The translations under genes and the position numbers were made by a program. Positions 19,771-31,655 of a stretch of DNA of 64,000 nucleotides are shown in pieces. Source of the stretch: Fragilariopsis cylindrus CCMP1102 (lineage: Eukaryota > Bacillariophyta > Bacillariophyceae > Bacillariales > Bacillariaceae); NCBI GenBank assembly GCA_900095095.1, contig FMBT01000356.1, positions 231,908-295,907 of the forward strand, written 5' to 3'. The notes below the pieces were generated by a model. It searched no databases, was not told where the DNA came from, and saw nothing but the letters and a program-made list of their open reading frames with translations. Position 1 is the stretch's first letter, and every line of letters starts with the position of its first letter.

Positions 19771-20129
19771 TCTTCTTCGTCAAAATTTCAAGTATATAAT
19801 CTAGCATACGAGACTACTTCTAAATCATCATCATTGTAACAGTACTGTACTGTAGTTCCTTTTGTACTGTACTTGAATTGCCTACCGACTAGTTACAACC
19901 ATCAGCCATTGCAAAAAGTTCCACCGAGAAGTTGAAAGTTCATACGGTAACATATATATTGTGCTATTTTGACAAGAGACAACCGCTGTTGTTTGACATA
20001 AACTTAATCAACCGAAAAAATAAATCCCATTTTCATATTGTTCTACTCCAGTACAGTACGTAACGTTATCTATCTGGCTACAGTACTCAACAAAGTATTT
20101 CGAAGAAAAGGAAAAAGTCAAAGAAAAGC
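19771..20129. other. Intergenic region upstream of the WD40 gene
   Basis: AT-rich, non-coding. It contains several interlocking ACAGTACTGTACTGT-like palindromic strings (19850-19870, and again near 20050-20085). These motifs recur ahead of other genes here (about 49308 and 61725) and may be promoter-associated. No other feature seen. Confidence 0.4.
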
Positions 20130-22346
20130 ATGACAAAATCATCATCATCATCGCTATTACCTGTTTTATGTTGGGCGACACAGGGCAAAACAGAACATAT
20201 GGCAACCATTGTTGATCCTACGGTACTGGCGATGTTGAAGAAAGGTGGAGCAGCAGCAGGATCAGTAGCAGCAGAAGGTGGTGGTGGTGGTTTATTATCG
20301 ACGTTACCACAAGATTCTAAAATTAAAATAAAATGGGAATCCACAACCCAAAAAGAATCTGTTTTAGTTTCATCTATCAGATTAACAAGTAATGAACAAG
20401 TAGGACGAGGTGGTGGAGTAATAGGTGCAGCAGGAGGTACACGACGACGAACTTCTTCTCGTACCAGCACGAGAACGACTGCACCACCGGTTTCTTCTTC
20501 ATCTTCACCCTCAAAGCAACGACAAAAGAAAGAAATTGAGGAGAGTCCAGAAGAAGAGGAACATGAAGAAGCGACGACGGCGACGACTAGTGAAAGTATC
20601 ATGGTGACAATAGCAAGCAACAACAAAAACTCGAAAGATAAAAATAGTGAGAATGATGATGGCAAAATAATATTGTGAAGGAGACGAAACACGATGGAGG
20701 GCATCGATCGATGCTAACAGTAGTAGAAGAAGAAGAAGACCAAGATCATCAGAACGATGCTGCGAAAACGACGACACTCGCAACATCAACAAAACCAAAA
20801 CTAAAAAGGCGGTTATTTCATCGTCGTTGTCATCACCAGCAAAACCATCGGCATCTCCAGCATCTCATTATCATCATCTCTATTGCTTTGCCACCTCCAT
20901 ATTCTTATGATAATTTATACTCTTCCTATCAAAACGAATGGGATCAACAAAAAAAATAAAACGAAACAGAATAATAGCAGCGTTATTATAACAACACGAT
21001 GCTGATAATAATGATAATGTTTTTGATGACAATGACGTCTCGGATCTGAAGTGGGTTGTAGTAGCCGACGACGATAACAATGATACTGTCACGTATCTAT
21101 TAGCGTGTACCAGTTCAGGAGAAATTATGAGTTACCGGATGATGAAAAATAAAACATCAATAATAATGATGATGAGGATGATGATGTCAAAAAAGTATCG
21201 TTGACACTTCTACCTTGTTATTGAAGCTACATGGTCGTTTCAAAGTTTGTTCGTCTGTGGTGGTGGTGGATGATAATGATGATGATTGTGGTGATAATAG
21301 TGTTGGAGCTTTGAATAAGATGCAGATTGTTTCAATCAATGCTACTGACGACGACGACGATGATGACAATACCAAGAACAATGTTAACAGTCGAAAAGAC
21401 GACGGAGTCATGATTATAGTGATGATAATGATAAGCAAAAACAACAATTATTGATCATAGCAGGAGAACGGGGCTTTGGAGTATTCCAATTTCTGACTTG
21501 TTGAAGTCAACAACAAATGATAATTGCGGTGCTTCAGCATTGTTGCAATTATCCGATCGTCCCATTGTACAACTACAAATTCCACCACCACTGGAAGAAA
21601 CGAAGAAAAAAGTGGCAGCAGTAATGATGATAAGTTGTTTTTAATGGCATTAGAAAAAGATACGAATATTGTTTCAAAATGGAACCTTCAAAAGATTATT
21701 AAACGACACAATAATGATAAGGAGAATAAAGAAGGAATAACAACAACGATGGACAGCAGTAATTGCAACAGTAGTAACTCTTGTTTGATGACGGCTGATG
21801 GGCAATTCGATCTATCTCGTTATTTTTCTCCATCGAAGACATCAAAATCGAACAAGCGTCGCAACTACAGTAGTAAAAGTTATACTAAAAGTATCAATGA
21901 ACGTGCAACGACGATACTATTGGTTAAGTCGCCACCATCATCATCTTTATCGGTTGACGATGAGGGTGAATCATCATCACCGCCATCGACATCCTGCTCG
22001 TTATCTTTACTGGTAGGAACCGATCGGTCTAGGTTAATGATTTTACCCCTGAAGAATAACGATGCTGATGACGGCATTATTGAACATCGATTCTTGTCGT
22101 TGGAAGAAGATTCGTCTCAACAAAAGATGACGACTGCGACTACTCCTACTACCAAACCAATCTGGAAAGTCACTGATATTATCGCAACACATGGAGGGAC
22201 ATGGTGGACAGTCTCCGGTGTAAGTAACAGCGATACTGGTCTTCTCGTTACGTGGCACGCCCCACGGGAATGTCTACGCTAGACGACAAACCCGAGAAGC
22301 GATCTTTAAAATAGCAACAACAGAGAATATAAGTACGGTAGATTGT

Positions 22347-22379
<33 letters not shown>

Positions 22380-22610
22380 TCATCACTCTTGATGTATAGC
22401 GTATCGAACGAAGCGGCAGTTACTATGTGGAATTCATCCTTTCAACTGGAACGAACGGGTAAATTCTGGGTTAATTCTCCATCGAGTAAAGCTGTTACAG
22501 TTTTACAAAATGAGAACAATAATCATAATTATTATGTGGCTGTTGCCGGTGTCGGTAACCGTATCGATCTATTTCTAGATCATTGTCGCGTACAAACGGT
22601 ACGGATATAG
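20130..22610 (+). pseudogene. WD40-repeat protein gene, THOC6-like, broken by frameshifts
   Basis: Pieces of one protein lie in order on the plus strand in changing frames. They are an N-terminal part with low-complexity insert (20130-20678), a WD-type strand YLLACTSSGEIMSY near 21090, LLIIAGERGFGVFQF near 21448, ALLQLSDRPIVQLQIPPPLEE near 21540, and a long open piece (21524-22282) with GGTWWTVSGVSNSDTGLLVTW. The last piece carries SLLMYSVSNEAAVTMWN and VAVAGVGNRIDLFLD and ends at 22610. The final two blades resemble plant/animal THO complex subunit 6 in layout (THO acts in mRNA export), which is an inference. Frames go 0, 1, 0, 2, 0, so several indels are needed. A (CGT)n tract lies at about 22344-22377. 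It is either a pseudogene or an error-laden real gene. Confidence 0.55.
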
Positions 22611-22890
22611 ACTGCTGTATTGGTCTGCCATGCATCAAATACAAGTGGGAAGAAGTTTGAGAGGAAACTGTTGCTCATATTAGGGAGAGAGATATAGGTC
22701 TACGTTTAAGAAACAAAAACATAAATAACGATTTTTTATCTTTTTAGACTTCCTACTTTTTTATTATTTTATACAAATGATTCGTCAATGGTTTGCAAAC
22801 CACACGCGTCTGCATTCATTTCAGAATCAAAATCGAAATATTCCCTCATATCACAAACACCAAAAGATGATGATTCTGGACTTTCTACTG

Positions 22891-25557
22891 CTATGTTATG
22901 ATCCGAAATGTATTGTCTTCTTTAATAGTCTCTTTACGACGATTTTGAAATTTCCTCCAACACGCAATAGCACCACAGCACGACATGATCCCAAAAAATG
23001 CAATCATAAACAAAGTGATCCACCACGACTTATGATCAGACCAAATATTTCTCGATTCATGTCCAATGGGACGGGATATCGCTGGGACTCGTATTTTGGC
23101 AACAGATTGAAAGCATCCATTACGAATCGTTGTTGGACGAAATAATCATAATAACTATCAAGATCAAGAAGACCACGGTGCTCGTCGTCGCTCAAGCACG
23201 GACTACCACTACCATCGAAAATATTTATAACGATGGTGTCACTTTGATTCCAATTCAAGGCGTTGTATTGCACGTTCGAAAGAATTTTAGAGACATCTGT
23301 GGGAGTGGCGAGAAATGTCATGTTGCGGTCGTTTTCCCCATTACAGTCCAAGCGAAAGGCGACGATGGCGATGACTGCGACGACAAAGAATTTGCGCCTC
23401 TTATAGAAGGAAGAGGAGGAGGGCTAGGATTGAAACAATCAGTGATTTCTAACGTCATCGCTTTTCTCACATCGTCTTCCAAATCGATTGTTAAAGTTCC
23501 GTTGTACACCCACATTTCGACGCGAACCCGGTCGATGTCGTAATCTGCCACGTCAAGCAAGGAAATATCATTTCCCAATGTCGCATAAGGTCTAGACCCT
23601 GCTTCCGATGGTTGCAGATCCGGTTGAATTACCTGTTCGGGCGATCCTTGTAAGGTTGGTGGATGATTCTGATGAATTATCGTTAGATCTTGCCGTACCG
23701 AATCGGACCATCCCAACAAGACCGACTCTTGTTGTTTTGATTGACTGGAACTACCAGTGTCTTTTCGTACGGCCACGAGACGGTACGAAAAGGACTCACT
23801 AGGAAGGTCGACAAACGGCAGTATGGTTCCGTTGTAGGACTGAGTGGGAACGGAAAAGTAATTTTCGCCACCATTGACGTTGTTTCGATACGCGAGTTTG
23901 GTACGAAACTTGCCTTCTTCCAACGGGATCCGATCTCCAACACGACCAGTAACGAAGGTTTTACTATTATGATGGTGCAAAAATGCCAATAACTCTCCAT
24001 AAATAGGAATCTCTAAGAGTTCAACCATAACGTCCCATAGTGGAGTCGATGAGTTTGAAACGTCCACCCCACCGACGCTGATCGTCACAGATTGTCCCTG
24101 CGTCACACTAACACCATCATTATTTGTTCTTCGGTTGATGCTACCAATGTGAGTGGTTCGAATAATGGATTATTTACATCTTCGAAAAATGCACTAAACG
24201 GGTCGCTTCGTAATTCGACACCCTCTTGAAATAACGATTCGACTGCGTCGTCTTCGTGTAAGCCTTGGTTGTATAACGCAAGATGATGAATCATTCCAGA
24301 GAACACCGCAGCAGTATCAGCGGGGGCAGCGGTACTTTCTTCCGTCAGATCATAACTTGGAACCATCGTATTTGCCGTCGTCGTCGCTGCCGCAAGCTGA
24401 ACCTGATCAGAATTTGAAAAGAGCTGTAAACGATAATTTGGATCAAATGATCTCAGCAACAGATTTCTATCATAATCATAACCATCATCGTTATCCGTAC
24501 TAGTATTATCGTTATCATCATTGTCGTCGTCCCCCAAACGTGATAACAAATCAATCTTTACAATCGATTTACCATTTCCGTAGATTTGCAATACAGATCC
24601 AGATTCTTTCCAAACGGCAACTAAGTGATGGATTTCCATTCCTTCTCCCCCTCCCATTTGTGGTGCCGTCGCCGTTGTTGTTTCGAGTTTCCATTGGGTT
24701 AAATGAAGAACTCGGCATGAATATTGAGGTGCTTCATCATTGATGTTGTTGTTCTGGTTGTAATAGTCATCGTCATCAAAGAAATTATTGTCGCCATTAT
24801 TTTGCTTGAGATACTCGAAATGATCACGGTATCGTATCTCTAAAAATTCTCCACGCTGACCAATCACAAGTTGTGATCCATTACAAGGATCGTTATTCAA
24901 ATTCTCATCCATATCGAAATCGACGGGTGCCGCGATAGAACGATGGGAAGAAGTTCTAATGGTCGACTATTCCATTGTCATTGTCATCGACGTTGTTGAT
25001 GTATCTTCATTGATTTTATTCTTCCCCTCCTCTTCATTCCCGTTCCCAGCAAATAATGAAGTTGGTGTGAACCAAACTTCCACCGCTAACATTGGTAGTG
25101 ATGAAGTGGGAGAACTATTGTTACTATTCTTAAGACTGCTCATTATTGTAGCAGAATCCATATACGATAGTAGGTTTTCAATATTCCCTTCGCTTTCGAG
25201 GATTGTTTTCGATGCGATTCCATCGATGACACCATGATATGGACACGACAGTAATTCCAATTCATCATCATTGGTTCTTGCTGCTGCTTCTGATATTGTT
25301 GTTGTAGTGGAGTTAGACGCCGTATTAGGCGGTTGTTGTTGTTGTTGTTGTTGAACTTGAACAGGACGATGAATTTGTCCTAACGGAGAAGAAGAAGAAG
25401 TCATACTACCAAACCCCTTAATGGGTCGAGGAGTTCCGAGGTACGAGCAAGGAAATTCATAGGAAACTATCGGCTGTGGCGATAGAACATTCATTGTTGC
25501 TGTCGTTGTTGCTATTGCAAAAGAAATGAGACCAAAAATTATGACATAAACATTCAT
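22891..25557 (-). pseudogene. LamG/cadherin-like type I membrane protein gene, disrupted
   Basis: It reads as one surface or secretory-pathway protein: signal peptide (MNVYVIIFGLISFAIATTTA), a laminin-G/concanavalin-like domain (VEVWFTPTSLF through GMIHHLALYNQGL), and cadherin-like repeats (MTFLATPTDVSKILSNVQYN, then DTIVINIFDGSG). It ends with a membrane helix (WWITLFMIAFFGIMSCCGAI) and a short basic tail to a TAG at 22893-22891. The frame is broken by an in-frame TAG at 24969-24967 and by three one-base deletions (near 24110, 23340 and 23010). The signal-peptide region arose by an in-frame 63-bp duplication (see repeat entry). Such LamG/cadherin-like proteins are common in diatoms and are thought to serve adhesion; the function here is inferred. 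Confidence 0.6.
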
Positions 25558-25611
25558 TGTTGTTGTCGTTGTTGCTATTGTAAAAGAAATGAAATCAAAA
25601 ATTATGACATA
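25486..25611 (-). repeat. 63-bp in-frame tandem duplication covering the signal peptide
   Basis: Two near-identical 63-bp units (25486-25548 and 25549-25611), exactly 21 codons. The downstream unit encodes the current signal peptide. The upstream unit encodes the same hydrophobic stretch in frame but lacks a start Met (ACG GTT TAT instead of an ATG), so it lies in the presumed 5' UTR. Confidence 0.9.
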
Positions 25612-25660
25612 AACCGTCTCGTCGTTTTGTCAATTGTGCAAAAAGAATGTACATTTTACT

Positions 25661-25728
25661 GACTGCTTCCACTATCGCTAAACTTTCCAAGTTTGACTGC
25701 TTCCACTATCGCTAAACTTTCCAAGTTG
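25661..25728. repeat. 34-bp tandem duplication in a promoter region
   Basis: GACTGCTTCCACTATCGCTA plus 14 further bases occurs twice head to tail (25661-25694 and 25695-25728), about 100-170 bp upstream of the LamG gene start. Confidence 0.9.
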
Positions 25729-26292
25729 GTCTCTCACCTACAATCCACGTTCAATTATTTTTTCATGTCATGGGTTTGGCTTAAGAAAGAAACAGAAAAC
25801 ATGAAACGGATACAACACGATTTCTTTAATAAATGAAACAGAAACGGACATAATGTCACTTCTGTCGTGTCTTTCATTTTGTCTTCTTCCTCTTCACTAC
25901 AAATGGTGGATCTCGTCTCATGTCATGCCATCGTCGTTGTGCTACTGTAGCTTTTGTTCATTTCTTTGTTGAATTGTGTGTAATTTTTTGCTGAGATCTT
26001 CAATCTTCGAATCTTCAATCTCAGGACCCTCCTCTGGATTTGATTCATTCAATTCATTCACGTGGGACTCGTTCACACACTGTTCACATCAATGCATGTG
26101 TGAGTCACACAAACATTCAACAACATTTTTTTTTTTCCATGCAATGCTCTTGTCTATATCGTAGAGCTACCTTGCTTAGTTAGTTGTCCTACCTACGCCA
26201 GTAAACAACCACAAAGATAATATTGTATAGCGATCTTAAGTTTGACGTTGCAAGAAGAGAAAAGGCAGATCTTATTGGTTAGTTGCAACAAG
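25729..26292. other. Divergent intergenic/promoter region
   Basis: Lies between the minus-strand LamG gene and the plus-strand FAD enzyme. It has a T10-11 run near 26128 and a partly repeated ATCTTCAATCTTCGAATCTTC string near 25995. No coding sequence seen. Confidence 0.4.
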
Positions 26293-28305
26293 ATGATGTC
26301 TAATAACCTGCTGATGATGACGGAAACGAAAACGATATTGTTACAGGTAATATTATTGTTAACAATAAGCAGTATCTCGTACAGCTTTCCCATTATCGTT
26401 CCAACTGCGACGACGTCAAGTATTGCTACGGCCACAGGTGTTGGTCTCAGCACCAGAGGCTATTACAAACCGAATGTAATACCCTCGACAATGATCACTC
26501 GAATGAATTCGATCTCCCCCACAGCCACTACCACATCGTCGTTGACCTCGACTTCTTCTTCTTCTTCTTCTTCTTCTTCTGTTGAAGAAACTACGAATAT
26601 TATCCCAAAAGAAACTGATAGCATTGCGGAAGAAAAACCTATGATAACACCAAAAGCTCAATATGATAGTCTTATATGCGGAGGTGGTCCCGCAGGACTT
26701 TTGGCAGCAATTATGTTGACTCAAAAATTTGGACCCTTACATAGGATTGCTGTTTGTGAAAATCGACCTGCTATTCCACTATCACCCTCCAATAAAGAAA
26801 TATGGAATGATGTTGCAAGATTTTATCTATTGGGAATTGGGTTTCGGGGTCAACGTGCGTTAGAAAAATTCGGTGTATTGGACGACTTTATTAAAGCAAG
26901 TGTTGCAGTCAATGGACGAAGAGATTGGGCACCTGGTAAAACCAATGTTGAGGATGGAAATATCACTCCCAGTAAAAAAGATGTTACCAGTCGGGTCCTA
27001 GCACGTGACAAACTTGTTGGTGTATTATATTATCATATATTAGAGAATTATAGTAACGCAAATATCGATCTACTGTATGGATATCAAGTGGAACCTATAA
27101 GCTTTGGTACCGACGAAGACGATTTTGTTAAAGTAAAGATATCCAAATGTATTGACAACGAAGAACAACAACAATCACAAGATTCAAACGAAGAATGTGA
27201 TATCGATTCGTCTCCACAACAAGTAACAACAAAACTTTTGATTGGAGCTGATGGTTCCGCACGGACGGTTGCTAATGCAATGGAAACATTTGATATGGAA
27301 AGATATTCACAACATAATATTGTAGGAAAGTTGTTCGCTCCTAAACCATTTCGAGTAAAGCGATACGTCGATGACAATGCAAGAGTGTTCAAATCTGTTC
27401 GAATCCAATTACCATCTGATTGGCCTTGTGATTTGAATTACTCTGCACGATCGTCTGATAGTCGAATTACACTTGAAGCCTTACCATCTGATGCTAATGG
27501 TAATTTATGTGCACTGTTGTTGATGAAACCTGATGATGAATTGGCAAAAGAAAATGCTGATCCGAAGACACTTCGTGCATTTTTTGATAAAGAATTTCCC
27601 CAATTTGGTACACTCATTAATGATGATGAAATGGAACAAGTTGCGACCAAATCTGCATCTAGCTTACCAGCATTCCGATACGCAGGTCCACGATTGACCA
27701 TGAAACGACGGACGTTAGTATTAGGTGACGCGGCGCACACCGTGAAGCCGTACTTCGGATTGGGTGCTAATTCCGCAATGGAAGATATTGGAATGTTATC
27801 TGACGCGTTAGATGAAGCAGCAGCAGCAGTAGAAGAGAACGATAACAATGAAGAAGAAAACATCGTTCCTAAGGCACTTCAATTATTTTCAAATCGTCGA
27901 TCTGGAGATTCGGAGGCATTGGTTATGATGTCAAGAAATATGGATCGACCTGGAAAGATGTTCTTTATCACATTTGTTCTTCCTATTATTTTAGATGGGA
28001 TGTTCCATAAGATTGCACCTAAAATATTTGGCCCGAATATGTTTGGTATGTTTCAACGTCAAGATATTGGATTTAAACAGATACAACGAAAAAAACGATT
28101 AGATCGGACATTACAGGTTGCTATAATTGCATCCGTATTGACAGCTACAGGATGTGGTATCAAATCTGCTATTCGATTACTAGCGAAAACTATCGGCACG
28201 AGTCAAATATCTGTGACGGCTTCTATCGCAGTGACTTGCGCTATAGGAATTAACTTCAAGAAGACAGTTGGAAAAAAAGAGATCCGAGAGATAATAGAGA
28301 GCTAA
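26293..28305 (+). CDS. FAD-dependent monooxygenase, kynurenine 3-monooxygenase-like
   Basis: A 670-residue flavoprotein counting from the ATG at 26293. The frame is open farther up but without an ATG. Three diagnostic FAD hydroxylase motifs are visible: GGGPAGLLAA near residue 131 (dinucleotide binding), LLIGADGSARTV near 316 (DG motif) and LVLGDAAHTVKPYFGLGANS near 474 (GD motif). The last resembles the kynurenine 3-monooxygenase/UbiH group. The N terminus is a signal-type leader ending ISYSFP, a diatom plastid-type cleavage site with Phe at +1, followed by a Ser/Thr linker. The C terminus has two or three hydrophobic segments, so it is probably membrane-attached. Substrate is uncertain: kynurenine is the nearest guess, and ubiquinone- or pigment-type hydroxylation is possible. 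No introns or breaks. Confidence 0.8.
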   Translation: MMSNNLLMMTETKTILLQVILLLTISSISYSFPIIVPTATTSSIATATGVGLSTRGYYKPNVIPSTMITRMNSISPTATTTSSLTSTSSSSSSSSSVEETTNIIPKETDSIAEEKPMITPKAQYDSLICGGGPAGLLAAIMLTQKFGPLHRIAVCENRPAIPLSPSNKEIWNDVARFYLLGIGFRGQRALEKFGVLDDFIKASVAVNGRRDWAPGKTNVEDGNITPSKKDVTSRVLARDKLVGVLYYHILENYSNANIDLLYGYQVEPISFGTDEDDFVKVKISKCIDNEEQQQSQDSNEECDIDSSPQQVTTKLLIGADGSARTVANAMETFDMERYSQHNIVGKLFAPKPFRVKRYVDDNARVFKSVRIQLPSDWPCDLNYSARSSDSRITLEALPSDANGNLCALLLMKPDDELAKENADPKTLRAFFDKEFPQFGTLINDDEMEQVATKSASSLPAFRYAGPRLTMKRRTLVLGDAAHTVKPYFGLGANSAMEDIGMLSDALDEAAAAVEENDNNEEENIVPKALQLFSNRRSGDSEALVMMSRNMDRPGKMFFITFVLPIILDGMFHKIAPKIFGPNMFGMFQRQDIGFKQIQRKKRLDRTLQVAIIASVLTATGCGIKSAIRLLAKTIGTSQISVTASIAVTCAIGINFKKTVGKKEIREIIES

Positions 28306-28702
28306 TAAGCTTCGCCTTGCATAATACAATATTATATAGTAATATCTAGCGGGGAATTGCAATACTTGTATTAGATAGCTAGTATATACACATCCGGCAT
28401 CTTTTCTGGCCTAAACTATGTATCTTTTACTACTGTAGAGAAGGTTAGGATTCAATATTCCACAAAGTACTAGTATTGCATGCTAAATTGATTAAAAGGG
28501 GGTACGAGTACATCTGGCTGCCTCCCTATAATGAATAATCAACTAACTATTAATTCCCCCGAACAATTATTTGACCCCATCACAAAAATGCATTGTTCTA
28601 AATTCAAACAAACAAATGCTGACAGCTCGAATTTGTCTTAGCATCAGCATAGCTAACTTACCGTATTGACAACGAATAGATAGAGAGACAGAGTTCATAA
28701 AG
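28306..28702. other. Intergenic region, FAD enzyme to RecQ
   Basis: AT-rich, without a recognisable gene or repeat. It holds the 3' UTR of the upstream gene and the promoter of RecQ. Confidence 0.4.
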
Positions 28703-31346
28703 ATGACTTGGGCTTGTTGTTACTGTACCTATGAGCAGGAAGACGGTAATTCGACTTCCTGTGAGCTTTGTGGAATGCCAGGGAAAAGAGAGAAGTTGAA
28801 GTCGACAACAACTGCGACGAGCAGTAGTAGTAGCAGTACAAGTAGCAGTTCAAGCATCGATGAAGGAAGTATTGTAAAAAGTCGTCGAAAAAAAGAACAA
28901 TCGGTGATCGATCTTACTACAACTACAAGTACGACGACTTCTTCGAACTCAAATTCAAATTCAACATCGACTTCTTCTCGTAAACGCAAGATCCCTTCTA
29001 CTAACAGTGACGCTGGCGTTGTTAAGAACAGAAATAGTTACAGCAGCATCAACAACAAAACCAAGAGACCCGACAATGATAGTGATGCTGAATCTGATCG
29101 AACACAACTAAAACCGCAACGACAGCAGCAGCAGAAGCAGCAGCAACAACAACAACAACAACAAACACAACGGCAATCCACACTTTCATTCTCTTCTACT
29201 AATTCTAATGCTAATGCTAATGCTAATGCTACTGATAATACTAATCTTCCACAACACGGACATACGTTTGCCCATAAAGTCGTATCGTCGTCAGTATTTT
29301 CCCGAGCAAATGATAGTAAATATAACGAAGTTGAGGTACAAGAAGTGCTGGAACGTGTTTTTAAATTACAATCCTTACGTCATTTACAACCAAAATCTAT
29401 CAAATGTACCATGGAAGGGAAATCACAAATGATTGTAATGGCCACGGGTGGTGGGAAATCACTTTGTTATCAATTACCAGCATGTATATTGGGTGGTGTA
29501 ACAATTGTTATCTCACCTTTGTTAGCATTAATGAAGGATCAAACAGAAGCATTAAATATGAAAGGTATCCCAGCAGCATGTATCAATAGTAGTCAAACCG
29601 AAAAACAAAACAAAGAAATCCTTGAACGACTAGTACCATCATTATATCCTAAAAGTGGTAGTAGTAGCAACAGAAAGAAAAAAGGCCCTACTAATTGTAC
29701 ACAAGAACAACCGACGGTATTGCTTTATATAACACCGGAATCGATCCAAACAGAACGAATGAGAGCAGTCTTGAAAACATTATACAAAGAAAGTAGACTG
29801 GCTATGTTTGCTGTCGATGAGGCACATTGTTTATCATCATGGGGACATGATTTTCGAAGTAGTTATCGAAAATTGAATTACTTACGAACAACATTCCCCA
29901 ATACGATATGCATGGCATTAACAGCAACTGCAACACCGAAGGTTATTCAGGATATAACAAATGAATTATCATTACAAAATTGTCCTCTACATGTTGGTAG
30001 CTTTGATAGACCGAATATATATTATAAAGTCAAATATAAGGATGCGTTAGAAGATCCCCTTGGTAATTTAGTCAAATACGTTGTCGATCGACATACAGCA
30101 CATGCTGCTGCTACTGCTGCTAATAATAAGAACGGGGGGAAGAAGACTCAAGCGTCAGAAGAATGTAGCGGAATCGTTTACGTACATAAACGAGAAGAAA
30201 CGACGATGATCGCTCGAGCAATTTCGAAGGCAGGAATTTCAGCCAGGGCATATCATGGTGGACTGAAGAAAAATGAAAGGATCGATGTTCAAGATGGTTG
30301 GAGTAATGGAACTATACAAGTTGCGGTTGCAACAGTTGCATTTGGTATGGGTATAGACAGACACTGTGTTAGATACGTTGTTCATTGGTGTCTACCCAAA
30401 ACTATTGAAGGATTTTATCAAGAAGCCGGTCGTGCTGGAAGAGATGGACAGGCATCGCATTCTCTTCTTTATTATTCACCGGACGATGTGGGGAAATTTA
30501 AATATTTAATTCGTATGCAAAGTAATTCTAGTAAGAACATAACGTCAACGCTGCTGAAAAAAATATGGAACGCAAGCTGGAACAGTTAGAAGAAATGCAA
30601 GAATATTGTACCCAAATGAAATGTCGACGAAATACTTTGATAGGGCATTTCGGTGGAAGCAAAATCGATTGCAAATCTACATGTGACGTATGCGCGAATC
30701 CCAAGAAGGTTGAACGCATTATGCAAGCTTCAACCGCTATCAAGGACGTTAGGAACAACAGCAGAGCTTTGGTGGTGGAGGAGGAAAACGAGGTAAGAAA
30801 GTAGAACCGTGGAATGGACAATGGAATAAAGCACACGGGGATGACGAGGATGCAATTGCGAACGATTGGGGCGATAGCTGCTTGATGGCAGGTGATTTAA
30901 GAGTAACAGGACCACTCGGGGCTGATCCAGAAGATCATTATTCGTCCGATATGAAGGGGAAGTCGGGTTTTAGAAGGGCGTCCGATATTTTGTCTAAGTA
31001 CGAGTCGATGGAAGGCAAAGAATATAGATATGGGAATGATGATAGCGGTTTATATGGTGTCGAACAACCATTACATGCAAGTAGAGCAAAAAATTCTATC
31101 AATATCCCGGAACATCTCAGAGCATCACTGAAGGCTGCTTCGGATTTTACTACAGCAAACAACGTGCATCAAACGAAAAAGAAAGTAATAAAGACTTTAT
31201 CAAGCGTAGACCATGCGATGAACGCAAAAGGAATTCAAGAAAAACTGGATAGAATAAAAGCAGAACGAGAGGATAGGTTGAAATCGTTACAGGAAAAATC
31301 AATGAAAAAAACCACCTCCACCCCCGCCACCCCTCTGAGTTTTTAG
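28703..31346 (+). CDS. RecQ-family DNA helicase with N-terminal RanBP2-type zinc finger (two frameshifts)
   Basis: An ATP-dependent 3'-5' DNA helicase of the RecQ type, for recombination and replication repair in the nucleus. The first 25 residues are a RanBP2-like finger (MTWACCYCTYEQED... CELC). A Ser/Asn/Gln-rich linker runs to about 215. The helicase core has motif I ATGGGKS (247), VDEAHCLSSWGHDFR (about 370) and QEAGRAGRDGQ (motif VI, about 575). The Zn-binding part (CRRNTLIGHFGG, CKSTCDVC) follows and then a charged tail. The continuous protein needs two one-base deletions repaired, near 30538 and 30760. The length 2644 nt plus 2 gives exactly 882 codons, which supports this. No GT-AG intron explains either break. 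It is intact in sense otherwise, so it may be a working gene with sequence errors. Confidence 0.88.
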
Positions 31347-31655
31347 CCGTCGGAAAAGATGAAGGATAATATCAACAATGGAAGGATAAATCAATAGTAA
31401 AATTGTGCAACCAATTTTAGCTGAGTAGGCTATTTTCTGAAGGATAAAAATGTTAGTCAATAGATTGAAAGTCAATAATAACACTGTGGACTCTCTCTAT
31501 ATTATATTCTTGGATGGCTATACGTCAATGAAAAGATAGGTGCAAACTTTTGTAGTCGCGAATAATTATGACTAATATTTTGATAAATCTAGCATGATGT
31601 AAATATTGGTCCATCTGAACCTTCAAAAGTTTCAGCACGAATGTAAATAATTTTT
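31347..31655. other. Convergent intergenic region, RecQ to ValRS
   Basis: About 309 AT-rich bases between two convergent genes, presumably both 3' UTRs. Nothing else is seen. Confidence 0.4.

Noticed and set aside
20087-20798. Minus-strand Ser/hydrophobic frames over the start of the WD40 gene
   Set aside because: Low-complexity shadows of GAA/GAC-rich plus-strand coding sequence.
30530-30770. Tiny introns in RecQ to explain the two frame changes
   Set aside because: No GT-AG pair of workable length exists at either point. One-base deletions fit exactly.
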